Shown here: positions 1 to 9,544 of the stretch, one piece after another
Numbering within the stretch: the stretch's first letter is position 1
Layout: each line of letters starts with the position of its first letter
Made by a program: the position numbers and the translations under genes
The notes under the pieces: generated by a model
Told to the model about the DNA's origin: nothing
Seen by the model: only the letters and a program-made list of their open reading frames with translations
The model's database searches: none
DNA from: Kytococcus sedentarius DSM 20547
Lineage (GTDB): Bacteria > Actinomycetota > Actinomycetes > Actinomycetales > Dermatophilaceae
DNA length: 64,000 nucleotides
NCBI RefSeq assembly: GCF_000023925.1
Contig: NC_013169.1
Span: 62,001-126,000 of the forward strand
Reading direction: 5' to 3'

Positions 1-1028
1 GTGCTCCACACCATCACGGCCTGGCGGCCGGCGCCGCCCTCACCCCGGCGGATGAGGTGCATGGACTCGGCACAGGCGCGGCCGTAGCCGTCGACCACCG
101 CGATGGTGGTTCCGTACATCACCACGAAGGCGAGCAGCGCCATCAGCGGACGGGCCCACTCGCCCATCGTGTTGGTGTACATGGTGATCAGCTGCGGGAT
201 GTATGCGCCACCGGCGCTCTGGATCTGGGTGCCGGTGCCGAACTGCACCAACGCACCGAGGGCGATGAAGAACACGGCCAGGATGGCGCTGATGACGTAG
301 CCGACGTTGAAGTCGAAGATGACGTCGCGCGCGTTGGCGGGGCGGAAGCGCTGCTTCTCTGCGATCCACAGGGACTGCAGGGCCGAGATCTCGATGGGGG
401 CGGGCATCCAGCCGATCAGGGCCACCAGGAAGGGCAGGGCGACCAGCGTCCACGGGCTCGGGGCCACCGCATCGGCAGCACCCTGGGCGCCCTTCGAGGC
501 GGCGACGATCACCGTGACGACCGTGACGACGGTGAGGATGGTGATGATCAGCTTGGTGAGCTTGTCCAGCACCGGGAACCGGCCGGCCAGCAGGATCAAC
601 CAGACCGAGGCCATCATCAGCGCCGCGACCCACGGGACGCTCAGGCCCCAGGAGGTGGGGAGCGCGAACTTCAGGATGACCGCACAGAGGATGCCGACAC
701 CGGCGGCGGAGATGACCGACGACACGGCACAGAAGACGAAGAAGACCCACAGGGTGACGCGACCCTTGCGGGCGTAGCCCTGGACGAGGCTCTCACCGGT
801 CTCGGCGGTGTACTGGGCACCGAACCGGAAGAAGGGGTACTTCATCAGCAGGGCGAAGAGCACCAGGCCGACGAGCTGCCACTGGTAGAGGGCGCCGGCC
901 TGGGTGGAGCTGACCAGGTGGGAGCCACCGATGGCGGCGGACGCCATGAGCAGGCCGGGGCCGAGGGCGGACAGACGGGACTTCCAGGAGGACTGCTCCT
1001 GGACGGGAGGATGGGTTGCGGTCGCCAT
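1..1028 (-). CDS. Nramp-related (SLC11-like) membrane transporter, 3' end outside window
   Basis: An open frame runs from an ATG at 1028 to the left edge without a stop; about 342 residues are visible. The protein is strongly hydrophobic with repeated membrane segments. It opens with SALGPGLLMASAAIGGSHLV, the TM1 region of the Nramp family. The metal-binding DPGN motif of classical Nramp proteins is absent (IGGSHLV stands there), and the TM6 MPHN motif is replaced by GWMPAPIEIS. It therefore belongs to the divergent Nramp-related branch, and manganese or iron transport should not be assumed. Proton-coupled transport of some cation or small solute is the family expectation. The next gene upstream on this strand is a sugar porter, separated by the 73 bases 1029-1101, so cotranscription is possible. 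Confidence 0.8.
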   Translation of the reverse strand, partial: MATATHPPVQEQSSWKSRLSALGPGLLMASAAIGGSHLVSSTQAGALYQWQLVGLVLFALLMKYPFFRFGAQYTAETGESLVQGYARKGRVTLWVFFVFCAVSSVISAAGVGILCAVILKFALPTSWGLSVPWVAALMMASVWLILLAGRFPVLDKLTKLIITILTVVTVVTVIVAASKGAQGAADAVAPSPWTLVALPFLVALIGWMPAPIEISALQSLWIAEKQRFRPANARDVIFDFNVGYVISAILAVFFIALGALVQFGTGTQIQSAGGAYIPQLITMYTNTMGEWARPLMALLAFVVMYGTTIAVVDGYGRACAESMHLIRRGEGGAGRQAVMVWS

Positions 1029-1101
1029 GCCCCACCCTGACACGGCACAAACCCTGCTCCTGCGCAACCGGAGGGTCGCGGGCGAATCTGTTGCCGATTC
1101 T

Positions 1102-2601
1102 TTACGTGGCGGGCTGGGTGACGGGGGTCTCCTCGCCCATCTCCTCGAGCTCCTTGCCCTTGGTCTCCTCGATCACCTTGAACACGAACAGGAAGGACAG
1201 GGCCGCGAAGGCCGCGTACAGGCCGTAGGCGAGCACCAGCGAGGTGCTCGCGAGCCAGGGGAAGGTGGTGGTGATGACGAAGTTCGCCAACCACTGCGCG
1301 GCCGCGGCCACGCCCAGGGCCATGCCGCGGATGCTGTTGGGGAACATCTCGCCCAGCAGCACCCACACCATCGGGCCCCAGGTGGCGCCGAAGGAGACCA
1401 CGAAGGCGTTGGCGGCCACCAGGGCGATGACGCCCCAGGGCTCGGGAAGACTGACCGACTGGTCCGGGCCGGACCCCTCGGTGACGGCCTGGGAGAAGGC
1501 CACGGCCATGGTGCCCAGCGACAGGGCCATGCCCGCCGAACCCCACAGCAGGAGCCGGCGACGGCCGATCTTGTCCACGAGCAGGATGGCCACGATGGTC
1601 ACCACGATGTTCGTGATCGAGGTGATGACGTTGATCATGAGGGACTGGGACTCCTCGAAGCCGACGGCCTGCCACAGGGTGGAGCCGTAGTAGAAGATGA
1701 CGTTGATGCCGACGAACTGCTGGAAGACGCTCAGCAGGATGCCCGCCCAGACGATGGGCTTGAGGCCGGCGGCGGCACCCTTCAGGTCCGCGAGCGACTG
1801 CTTGCGCTCCCGGTACAACGAGCGGCGGATCTCCTCGATCTTGCGCTGCGCCGCACCCTTGCCGCGAATGCCCACGACGTCGCGCAGCACCTCGCCGGCC
1901 TTCTTCAGGTCACCGGTGTTCACCAGGTAGCGCGGCGACTCAGGGATGCTCAGCGCCAGGGCGCCGTAGAGCACGGCCGGGACGAGCTCGGAGGCGAACA
2001 TCCAGCGCCACGCCTCACGGTCCATCCACAGCACCTCGGCGGCGCCGCCCGCGGCGTCGGCCAGGTAGGCGTCCACGAGCAGGGCGATGAAGATGCCGAT
2101 CACGATGGCGAGCTGCTGCAGGGAGCCCAGGCGGCCACGCACGGCCGCCGGCGAGATCTCGGCGATGTAGGCCGGGGCCAGCACCGAGGCCATGCCCACG
2201 CCGGCGCCCCCGACGAAGCGCCAGAAGATGAGGTCCCACGGGCCGAAGCACAGGGCGGACCCGATGGCCGATGCGGTGAACAGCACGGACGCCACCACCA
2301 TCGCCCGGGTGCGTCCCACCTTGTCGGCGAAGGTGCCGGCGAACCAGGCACCCACCATCGCGCCGAGCAGGGCGCAGGAGACGACGAAGCCGATGAGGAC
2401 ATCGGACAGACCGAACTCCTCCTGGATGGCGTTGACGCCGCCGTTGATGACCGAGGAGTCGAAGCCGAAGAGGAAGCCACCCAGGGCGGCGACCATCGAC
2501 AGCATCACGACCTTGCCGGTCAGGGCGTCCTTCTCCGCGGGCTCGTTCCCCGTGGGGTTCCCGTCACGTGCGCCGTCCGCGGCGTGGGCTGCAGTGCTCA
2601 T
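1102..2601 (-). CDS. Sugar porter family MFS transporter (sugar/H+ symporter type)
   Basis: This 499-residue permease has the sugar porter hallmarks in order: FGFDSSVINGG in TM1, PAYIAEISPAAVRGRL after TM4, PESPRYLV in the central loop, QQFVGINVIFYYG in TM7, and a C-terminal ETKGKELEEM. Xylose, arabinose or glucose proton symport is the usual role; the substrate cannot be read from sequence. An ATG at 2610 is in frame, but the purine-rich GGGGGAGG touches it directly. The same Shine-Dalgarno sits 9 bases before the ATG at 2601, so I prefer 2601 (MSTAAHAADG). The length is normal for the family. Confidence 0.93.
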   Translation of the reverse strand: MSTAAHAADGARDGNPTGNEPAEKDALTGKVVMLSMVAALGGFLFGFDSSVINGGVNAIQEEFGLSDVLIGFVVSCALLGAMVGAWFAGTFADKVGRTRAMVVASVLFTASAIGSALCFGPWDLIFWRFVGGAGVGMASVLAPAYIAEISPAAVRGRLGSLQQLAIVIGIFIALLVDAYLADAAGGAAEVLWMDREAWRWMFASELVPAVLYGALALSIPESPRYLVNTGDLKKAGEVLRDVVGIRGKGAAQRKIEEIRRSLYRERKQSLADLKGAAAGLKPIVWAGILLSVFQQFVGINVIFYYGSTLWQAVGFEESQSLMINVITSITNIVVTIVAILLVDKIGRRRLLLWGSAGMALSLGTMAVAFSQAVTEGSGPDQSVSLPEPWGVIALVAANAFVVSFGATWGPMVWVLLGEMFPNSIRGMALGVAAAAQWLANFVITTTFPWLASTSLVLAYGLYAAFAALSFLFVFKVIEETKGKELEEMGEETPVTQPAT

Positions 2602-2671
2602 GCGGCACATCCTCCCCCTGCCGGGGCGGTGCCGCAGGCCGACGTGGCCGGGCAGGGGAGACTCTGCTGGC

Positions 2672-5600
2672 TCAGGGGTTTGCAGTCAGCTCCAGGAAGG
2701 CGCCCAGGGCCAGCAGGTCCCGCGGGGAGGCCGGGGCGATGTCGGTCAGCGCCCGCGAGCGCACCACGTACGCGGCGACCTGACCGCGGGAGATGGCCAC
2801 GTTGAGACGGTGGACATCGAACAGAAAGGCCATGCCGCGGGAGACCCGGTCGCGCGCGGAGGCGGTCATGGAGAGCACCACCACCGGGGCCTCCTGGCCC
2901 TGGAAGGCGTCGACCGTTCCCACGGGCGTGTCCGGGAAACCGGCCTGGGACAGGCGGTTCCGCAGCAGGTTCACCTGGGCGTTGTACGGCGCCACCACCA
3001 GCACGTCCGCGGCGGACAGCGGGCGCTCGCGGCGCCCCGGCTCGGCACCGGTGTCGGTGAACCGGCGCCCGACGAGGTCGGCGACGAGGGCCACCACCGC
3101 GTCGGCCTCCTCCGGGCTCGCCACGGAGTTGTCCTCGTGCTCCACCACCCGCACGTGGAGCCCCGGTTCCACGCCTTCTACCGAGCGCCCGGTGGTGACC
3201 TCGTCGTGCGAGCCCAGCCGGCCGTCGTAGGCCAGGGTCGAGACCCGCTCGGTGAGGGCCGGGTGCATGCGCCAGGTGGTGTCCAGGAAGTAGCCGTACC
3301 GCTGCGGCAGCACGCGCTCGGACCCGATCAGCCACCCCAGCGCCGAGGCGTCCAGGGGCTCGGGGTGGATGCCCTGGGAGACCTGGGGAAGCTGCTGCGG
3401 GTCGCCCAGGAGCAGCAGGTTCCGAGCCACTCGCGAGCAGGCCAGCAGCGGGGCCAGGGAGAACTGCCCGGCCTCGTCGACCACCAGCAGGTCGAGGCAC
3501 TCGGGCAGCAGGTCGGGGTGGCTGAAGGTCCAGGCGGTGCCGCCGACCACGAAGCCGTGCCCCGCATCGAGTTGTTCGGTGATCCACGCCGGGGTGGAGC
3601 CGCTGCGCAGGGAGGTCCAGCAGGTGGCGCCGTCGGCGGGTCGGCCGGCGGCCGGGGCCTTGCCCACGCGCACGTCCGGCACGCCGGCTCTCACGCAGCC
3701 GGCCAGGAAGTTCTCCACCGCCGCGTGGGACTGCGCCACGACGCCGATCCGCCACCCGGCCTGCACCAGTGAGCGGACCACGCGGGAGCCGAGGTAGGTC
3801 TTGCCCGTGCCCGGGGGCCCCTGGACGGCGAGGTAGCTGTTCTGCAGCAGGCCGACCGCCGCCGTCACCGCATCGAGCGGGGTGTCGATGCCGGGCTCGC
3901 CCACCTGCGGCAGCAGCGTGGGTGCCGGGGGAGCATCGTCGATGCTGGCGGGGGCCTCCCCATCGAGCCGCGGCGGGCGCCGGGCCAGCAGGTCCAGCCC
4001 GGCCGATGCGGGGAGCACGGGCTGGGCGGCCGGCTCGCCGGGGGTGGCCGCGCTGGTCGCGCTGGCAGACAGCGCTGCCGCTGCGAGGTCGAGCAGGGCG
4101 GCGTCGAGGTTCTTGGTCCCCGGGGGTGCGGTGGGCCCGAAACCCACCGGGAGGCAGTCGGTCTCGGGGATGCCCGGCCGGTTCGCCGACCCCTTGGGGC
4201 GCGCGAGCTCGAGGGTGCAGACCTCCAGCCCGGTCGCGGTGTCGGAGTGCGAGTCCAGCACCTCGGCCGCCGAGGGCCACTGGGCGTGCGGGTACCCGGG
4301 CTCGCACTCCAGGCCGTCGGGCAGGGGCGACCCGAAGACGGGAACCAGGCTGGTGCCGGCGGCCAGCGGACGCCCCCCGGTGTCCACGCGGGCGGTCAGG
4401 GTGCGCCGCGGGTTGCTGCGGGGGGTCGGTTGGTACCAGTCCGAGGTCCACTCGGCGCGATCGACCGCCAGGACGTCCCCGGTCAGCGGCCACTCGGCCA
4501 CCGGCAGCGCGAGTCGCTCGAAGTGGGCCCACCAGTGCGGCTTGTGCTCCCGGCGGTAGTACTGCGGTGCCGAGCCGAGCATGGTCAGCGCCTGCTCGGC
4601 CGCGGTCCGCTCGCCGCGCGGCGGCAGGTCCAGGGCCCCGAACGCGTCCTCCACCCGCTGCGCTGCCACCCACCGGTCGGGCGTGAGGGCCGGGGCGTCG
4701 GTCCCGGGCAGGGTGCCGTCACCGCGGGCGGCGGTGTCGTCGGTCCCGGTGGGAGCGGCGGTCCCGTCGACCCCCGAGGGCGCGTCGGTCCCGGTGTCGG
4801 GCTGCGGGGTGTCGGGCTGGCCCTGCTCCTGCCGGTGCTGGCGGTACCTCTCCAGCAGCCAGTCGCGCAGCCGCCAGGTGGACTCGCAGTCCAGCTCGTT
4901 GTACGCCCGGATGCGCTCGAGCAGCTCGGACGCCCTGGCGGTGTCCCCGGCGTCACGGGCGCTGCAGTAGCGCTGGTACTCCACGATCGAGTCCGCCCCG
5001 CCGGTCACCCCATCGGCACCCCGGGCCGGCATGTAGAGCGGTTCGAGCTTCTTGATGGAGTACGTCGGCTGGCTCACGCGGATGCCGGCGCGCACGGTGG
5101 CGTAGAGGTCCACGAACACGTGCTGGCGCAGCAGGTCGTCGAGCTCCTCGGTGCCGGTTCCGTGGGCTGCCGTCAGCCGCTTCAGGGCCGTCACCTCGTA
5201 GGCCGCGTAGTGGTAGACGTGCAGCCCCGGGTACGCGCGGCGCCGGGCCGCGAGCCAGCCGAGGAAGTCAGCCAGGGCCTGCTTCTCGCCGGCGCGGTCG
5301 TGCGCCCACCAGGCGCGGTAGCGGGCCCCGGCCGCGTCCGGCGGGCCGTAGGCGCCGGGGTCGTCACCCGCGGTGTCCAGCACCTCCACCCCGAACAGGT
5401 ACTCCAGGCCAGCCGGCGCCCCGGCGTGGGGGCGCCACAGCGGGTCGCCCTCGAAGTCGAAGAAGACGTCCCCGGGGCTGGGCTCGGGCAGGGCGTCCAG
5501 GGCCTCCGCGGAGACCACCTCGCTGAGCACCACCTCCGGCGCGTGGGGATCCTGCGTCCTGGCCTCCGCGGTGAGCTCGCGGGCTCGGACCTGCAGGGCT

Positions 5601-6484
5601 GCCTGGTCACGCAGCGTGGCGAAGTCGGACTCCCGCATGCCCCGCGGGCCCGTGGTCGCTGCCGCCAGCTCCGCCATGGTGGTGATGCCGCGTCCGTGCA
5701 GCAGCTTGCGCCGCGCCAGGGACATGCGGGCCACGCCCAGCAGGTCGTCGGCCGCAGCGGCCCGCGGTGTGCAGACCTCGCAGCGGCCGCAGGCACCGAT
5801 CCCCGGCGCGCCCCACTCCACGGCCTCCCCGTCACGACCTCCGACCCCGTGCTCCCGCAGCAGGCGCGAGAGCCGCGCCCAGCGGTCCCGCATCACGGCC
5901 ACCGTCGGGCCCAGCGGGTGCGACTCCACCGCGCCGGTCCCCAGCACCAGGTCCACCTCGGGGGCCACTGCCACCCCCTGCTCGGCCAGGGCGTGGGCGT
6001 AGGCGGCCACCTGCAGCATCGAGGCCACGGTCGAGTGGGCCGCCAGCTTCGTGTCGCCCACCCGCCAGCCCTGCGGCGTGCGGACCACGAAGTCGGCCAA
6101 CCCCGACAGCGGGGCCAACGGCTGGCCGTCGGCGCCGGCCCCGGTCAGCAGCACCGGCGCCTGGTGCACCACCTGCACCGCCGGCTCGGCGCACCGCTGC
6201 ACCGTCCACGCCATCCCCTCCTCGAGCGCCTGCCGGGAGAAGCCCCGCGGACGCTCACCCACCACCACGCCGCCGGGGTGCAGCTGCTGCAGCCGGGCGA
6301 GCTCCCGCTCCTCGTGGACGTTCCCCAGCTCGGCGAGGCGTTCGGCCATCGGGTCCTCGAGGACCTCACGGGGAGACCGGCCCAGGGTCACGTCCAGCCG
6401 GTGCAACAGGGCGAACTCGCACTCGCTGGCGACCCGCAGGTCCTGCGCGCTCGTGGCGAGCGACCCGTCATCGAGGAGGAACAT
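2672..6484 (-). CDS. TM0106-type RecB-like nuclease fused to DNA2/NAM7-type helicase
   Basis: A 1270-residue multidomain enzyme. Residues about 1-240 form a PD-(D/E)XK RecB-like nuclease (GLADFV near 130, GDTK near 144, then Q and Y of the fourth motif near 158-162), closing with a CGRCEVC cysteine cluster near 232-238. A second, RNase H-like exonuclease module begins near 340 (DVFFDFEGDP). The C-terminal third is an SF1 Upf1/DNA2-like helicase: Walker A GPPGTGKT near 890, DEAG box (VVDEAGQF) near 1000, LLGDPQQLPQ, and VDAFQGQE near the end. Such fusions are widespread in actinobacteria and lack an established role; DNA repair or R-loop/foreign nucleic acid processing are inferences. No obvious partner gene sits next to it. 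Confidence 0.88.
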   Translation of the reverse strand: MFLLDDGSLATSAQDLRVASECEFALLHRLDVTLGRSPREVLEDPMAERLAELGNVHEERELARLQQLHPGGVVVGERPRGFSRQALEEGMAWTVQRCAEPAVQVVHQAPVLLTGAGADGQPLAPLSGLADFVVRTPQGWRVGDTKLAAHSTVASMLQVAAYAHALAEQGVAVAPEVDLVLGTGAVESHPLGPTVAVMRDRWARLSRLLREHGVGGRDGEAVEWGAPGIGACGRCEVCTPRAAAADDLLGVARMSLARRKLLHGRGITTMAELAAATTGPRGMRESDFATLRDQAALQVRARELTAEARTQDPHAPEVVLSEVVSAEALDALPEPSPGDVFFDFEGDPLWRPHAGAPAGLEYLFGVEVLDTAGDDPGAYGPPDAAGARYRAWWAHDRAGEKQALADFLGWLAARRRAYPGLHVYHYAAYEVTALKRLTAAHGTGTEELDDLLRQHVFVDLYATVRAGIRVSQPTYSIKKLEPLYMPARGADGVTGGADSIVEYQRYCSARDAGDTARASELLERIRAYNELDCESTWRLRDWLLERYRQHRQEQGQPDTPQPDTGTDAPSGVDGTAAPTGTDDTAARGDGTLPGTDAPALTPDRWVAAQRVEDAFGALDLPPRGERTAAEQALTMLGSAPQYYRREHKPHWWAHFERLALPVAEWPLTGDVLAVDRAEWTSDWYQPTPRSNPRRTLTARVDTGGRPLAAGTSLVPVFGSPLPDGLECEPGYPHAQWPSAAEVLDSHSDTATGLEVCTLELARPKGSANRPGIPETDCLPVGFGPTAPPGTKNLDAALLDLAAAALSASATSAATPGEPAAQPVLPASAGLDLLARRPPRLDGEAPASIDDAPPAPTLLPQVGEPGIDTPLDAVTAAVGLLQNSYLAVQGPPGTGKTYLGSRVVRSLVQAGWRIGVVAQSHAAVENFLAGCVRAGVPDVRVGKAPAAGRPADGATCWTSLRSGSTPAWITEQLDAGHGFVVGGTAWTFSHPDLLPECLDLLVVDEAGQFSLAPLLACSRVARNLLLLGDPQQLPQVSQGIHPEPLDASALGWLIGSERVLPQRYGYFLDTTWRMHPALTERVSTLAYDGRLGSHDEVTTGRSVEGVEPGLHVRVVEHEDNSVASPEEADAVVALVADLVGRRFTDTGAEPGRRERPLSAADVLVVAPYNAQVNLLRNRLSQAGFPDTPVGTVDAFQGQEAPVVVLSMTASARDRVSRGMAFLFDVHRLNVAISRGQVAAYVVRSRALTDIAPASPRDLLALGAFLELTANP

Positions 6485-6508
6485 GCGCCCACCCTAGGGG
6501 CGAGCACC

Positions 6509-6542
6509 GACAGCCCCGCCGAGCTCGCTCGACGGGGCCGTC
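6509..6542 (-). terminator. Hairpin downstream of malic enzyme gene
   Basis: A 16-base arm (6509-6524) pairs with 6527-6542 at 14 of 16 positions. It lies between the malic enzyme stop and the start of the nuclease/helicase gene, both on the minus strand, so it probably ends the malic enzyme transcript. There is no clear U-tract, as is common in high-GC actinobacteria. Confidence 0.55.
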
Positions 6543-6557
6543 AGGGGGTGGCTGCGC

Positions 6558-8387
6558 TCAGCGACGCCCGGGCAGGCGCGGGCGCCAGCGGCTCAGCGGG
6601 GAGTCGTCACCGGTGTGGCGCACGCTCTTCCTCGCCGGGTCCGTGGCGCGGGGGCTGAGCGTCTCGATGGCGTCCACCACCTCCACGTCCGGGTACTCCG
6701 GCGCCCACATGAGCTTCTCGATCTCCGCGCGCGGGTTCTCCAGCTCCAGGGTGGCCACGCCCTCCTCCACGGCGGCGGCAGCCACGCGCTCGGCGACGGC
6801 CGCGGAGACCGACCGGAGCTCCCGCATCGAGGGGAGGATGGCCGCGCCCTCCACACCGACGGCGGTCATCTCGGCCACCGCCTGGGCGGCGGCGGTGATC
6901 ATGCCGTCGGTCAGGCGGGTGGCGCGCACCGCGATGGTGCCCAGCCCCATGCCCGGGAAGACCAGGGCGTTGTTCGCCTGGGCGATGGTGTGGGTCACCT
7001 CGTCGCGCACCACGGGCTTGAAGGGCGAGCCGGTGGCGATGAGGGCCTTGCCGTCGGTCCACTCCATCAGGTCCTCCGGCACGGCCTCGGCCTTGGAGGT
7101 CGGGTTGCTCAGCGGCAGGATGATCGGCCGCTCGCAGCCCTCGGCCATGGTGCGCACGAGCTGCTCGTGGAAGGCGCCGGCCTGCGCGGAGGTGCCGATG
7201 AGGATGGTGGGCTGCACCCGGCGGACGACCTCATCGAGGGAGTAGTTGCCGGCCTCGTCGGCCTCCCACTCGGCCAGCTCGGCGGCGTCGCGGGCGTAGC
7301 GCTCCTGGAAGGGGCGCATCTTCCCGCCGGTGTGGATCAGGCCGCGGCTGCCCAGGCCCCAGAAGCGCTGCGTGGCCTCGTCGGGGTCAAGGCCCTCGCT
7401 GATCATGATGTCCCGCATGAGGTCGGCGATGCCGATGCCGGCGGTGCCCGCGCCGTGGATGACCACGCGCTGCTCGGAGAGCTGCTCGTGCTTGGTCTTG
7501 CACGCCGCCAGGGCGGAGGCCACCACGATCGCGGCGGTGCCCTGGATGTCGTCGTTGAAGGTGCAGACCTGGTCGCGGTAGCGCTCGAGGATCTGGTGGG
7601 CGTTGGTGGCGCCGAAGTCCTCCCAGTGCAGCAGGGCCGTGGGGAAGCGCTCCTGCACGGCCTCCACGAAGGAGGCAATGAACTCGTCGTACTCCTCGCC
7701 GCGCACGCGCTCGCGGCGCAGACCCAGGTAGTTCGGGTCGTGCAGCAGGGCCAGGTTGTCGGTGCCGACGTCGAGCACCACCGGGAGCACCCGCAGGGGG
7801 TGTATGCCGGCGGCGGTCGTGTAGACGGCCGACTTGCCGATGGCGATGCGGATGCCGCCGACGCCCTGGTCGCCGATGCCGAGGATGCCCTCGGAGTCCG
7901 TGACCACCACGATGTCGACGTCGTCCGGGCCGTTGCCGTAGGCGGCCAGGGCGGTGGCGATGCTCTCGGCGTCCGCACCGTCCTCGATGGACAGGTAGAT
8001 GCCTCGCTGCCGGTCGAAGGTGGAGGAGAACTGCTGGATCGCCTCACCCACGGTGGGGGTGTAGATGATCGGCATCATCTCCTCGAGGTGCTCGGCCACG
8101 AGGCGGTGGAAGAGGATCTCGTTGAGGTCTTGCAGCGTGTTCAGGTACACGTACTTGGCCAAGTTGGTCGGCTGCATCTGGAACTGGCCGTAGCAGCGGC
8201 GCACCTGGTCGTCGATGCTGTTGACCGCCGGGGGGATCAGTCCGCGCAGGCCGAGGGCGTCGCGCTGCTCGGTGGTGAACGCGGACCCGCGGTTGAGCAT
8301 CGGGCGGGCGAGGACCTGCCGGCCGCGGACGGCGATCTGGACGGTCTCGTGGCCGTCTTCGTTGCGGAACTGGAACTGGCGCGGCAT
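6558..8387 (-). CDS. NAD-dependent malic enzyme, long form
   Basis: 609 residues, decarboxylating L-malate to pyruvate with reduction of NAD(P), an anaplerotic/gluconeogenic step. The large-form malic enzyme landmarks are present: MMPIIYTPTVGEAIQ (the catalytic tyrosine region), VCTFNDDIQGTAAIVVA (family signature with the divalent-metal aspartates) and VVIHGAGTAGIGIADLM (Rossmann glycine-rich loop). The length and the region YVYLNTLQDLNEILFHRL match the NAD-linked MaeA type rather than the short form of about 400 residues. The start at 8387 follows GGGAG with a short spacer. It is divergent from hmp, from which it is now separated by the nested transposon. Confidence 0.93.
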   Translation of the reverse strand: MPRQFQFRNEDGHETVQIAVRGRQVLARPMLNRGSAFTTEQRDALGLRGLIPPAVNSIDDQVRRCYGQFQMQPTNLAKYVYLNTLQDLNEILFHRLVAEHLEEMMPIIYTPTVGEAIQQFSSTFDRQRGIYLSIEDGADAESIATALAAYGNGPDDVDIVVVTDSEGILGIGDQGVGGIRIAIGKSAVYTTAAGIHPLRVLPVVLDVGTDNLALLHDPNYLGLRRERVRGEEYDEFIASFVEAVQERFPTALLHWEDFGATNAHQILERYRDQVCTFNDDIQGTAAIVVASALAACKTKHEQLSEQRVVIHGAGTAGIGIADLMRDIMISEGLDPDEATQRFWGLGSRGLIHTGGKMRPFQERYARDAAELAEWEADEAGNYSLDEVVRRVQPTILIGTSAQAGAFHEQLVRTMAEGCERPIILPLSNPTSKAEAVPEDLMEWTDGKALIATGSPFKPVVRDEVTHTIAQANNALVFPGMGLGTIAVRATRLTDGMITAAAQAVAEMTAVGVEGAAILPSMRELRSVSAAVAERVAAAAVEEGVATLELENPRAEIEKLMWAPEYPDVEVVDAIETLSPRATDPARKSVRHTGDDSPLSRWRPRLPGRR

Positions 8388-8479
8388 GGTAGTCTCCCGG
8401 TCGGTCGTCCTCGGTGCGGCACTGCACCCTCACCCAACCTAGCCCGTGGGCGGCCGGTGGTGTCGGCGGCTCGTGGGGT

Positions 8480-8498
8480 CTAGGGCGTGTCTCCCATA
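8480..8498 (+). repeat. Left terminal repeat plus CTAG flank of IS5-family element
   Basis: CTAGGGCGTGTCTCCCATA here is the exact reverse complement of 11689-11707. CTAG is its own complement, so it can be counted as target duplication or as part of the repeat; 8484-8498 is the repeat proper. Confidence 0.9.
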
Positions 8499-8535
8499 GA
8501 CAGTGAGGGCCTGTGCTGATGGGAGAATTGACGCT

Positions 8536-8874
8536 GTGCGATACGTGTTGACTGCTGATCATGAAATCCCTGACCGCGCGCCATTGGCGATCAAGCCCGG
8601 GGATGTTGTTCAGGTCGGAGATTGGGATACAGAGTGGCCCGCTTTCGTATTCGTGACAGCATCGCAGGGGACGGGATGGGTGCCCGGACGTCACCTCGAT
8701 ATTGACGGGTGCGTCGGCACTTGTCGCGTCGCATATGACACGACCGAGCTGCCGGCTGTCGCGGGCGAACGCGTCGATGTCATTGAGGACGATGCCGAGA
8801 GCGGCTGGTCCTGGTGTCGGAACTCTGGTGGTCGTGAGGGATGGATCCCGCACCGCGTCCTTACTGTTGCGTGA
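8536..8874 (+). CDS. SH3-domain protein, transposon passenger gene
   Basis: A 112-residue cytosolic protein with two SH3-like stretches: one centred on LAIKPGDVVQVGDWDTEWPA with GTGWVPGRHL, the other on AVAGERVDVI with GWSWCRNSGGREGWIPHRVL. Both follow the pattern of variant bacterial SH3 domains, in which a Gly-Trp-Ile/Val-Pro strand ends the fold. I chose the GTG at 8536 because GGGAGA lies 9 bases upstream; an in-frame GTG at 8503 would overlap the transposon end. The gene converges on the IS5 transposase with only 4 bases between stop codons, inside the terminal repeats, so it travels with the element. No catalytic motif is visible; binding to a peptide or ligand is the only reasonable inference. 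Confidence 0.75.
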   Translation: MRYVLTADHEIPDRAPLAIKPGDVVQVGDWDTEWPAFVFVTASQGTGWVPGRHLDIDGCVGTCRVAYDTTELPAVAGERVDVIEDDAESGWSWCRNSGGREGWIPHRVLTVA

Positions 8875-9544
8875 CCGATCATCGCACGCGTAGCCAGGTG
8901 AGGATGGCGCAGAGGGTGACGCCGGCGCGGTAGGTGATCGCGAGTTTGTCGAACCGGGTAGCGATGCCGCGCCACTGCTTGGCGAGGGCGAAGAACCGCT
9001 CGACGACGTTGCGGCCCTTGTAGGCGTCGGCGTCCAGTCCGGGCGGGCGTCCGCCTCGACTGCCGCGACGTTTGCGGGCGGCGGCCTGGTCGCGCTTGTC
9101 AGGGATCACGGCCTTGATCCCGCGACGACGCAGTTCGCTGCGAATCACACCGGTCGCGTAGGCGCGGTCGGCGAGCACGGCATCCGGACGAGTGCGTGGC
9201 CGGCCCCGGCCCAGCCGGGGGACGTGGATCTGGGCGAGCACCTCGGTCAGCATCGCGCCGTCGTTGCGCTGCCCGCCGGTGACGATCATCGCGAGTGGTC
9301 GGCCGTGGCCGTCGACGGCCTGGTGGATCTTCGTGGTCAGGCCGCCGCGAGAGCGCCCAATGCCATGACCGGGCGGCTCAACGTCGTGCCAGGGCAGATT
9401 CTTGTGATTTGATCCCGCCCCCTGTGTCCTGCTCGGGGCGGGTGGTGTTCGTCGCGTGCTGATGCGCACGAGCGATCGTCGCGTCGACAGACACCGCCCA
9501 GTCGATCTTCCCGGCGGCATCGGCCTCGGCGAGGATCTCCACCA

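Noticed and set aside
904-2805. Very long open frames opposite the sugar porter and in many other places (e.g. 4247-6658, 6615-8483, 15877-18312, 29655-32090, 53941-57825)
   Set aside because: They mirror real genes on the other strand, are rich in Gly/Arg/His/Gln low-complexity sequence and lack any domain; they are a by-product of high GC at third codon positions.
9378-9520. Firm call of programmed frameshifting in the IS5 transposase
   Set aside because: A G-run is at the junction, but the shift direction cannot be distinguished from an ordinary indel without other copies.
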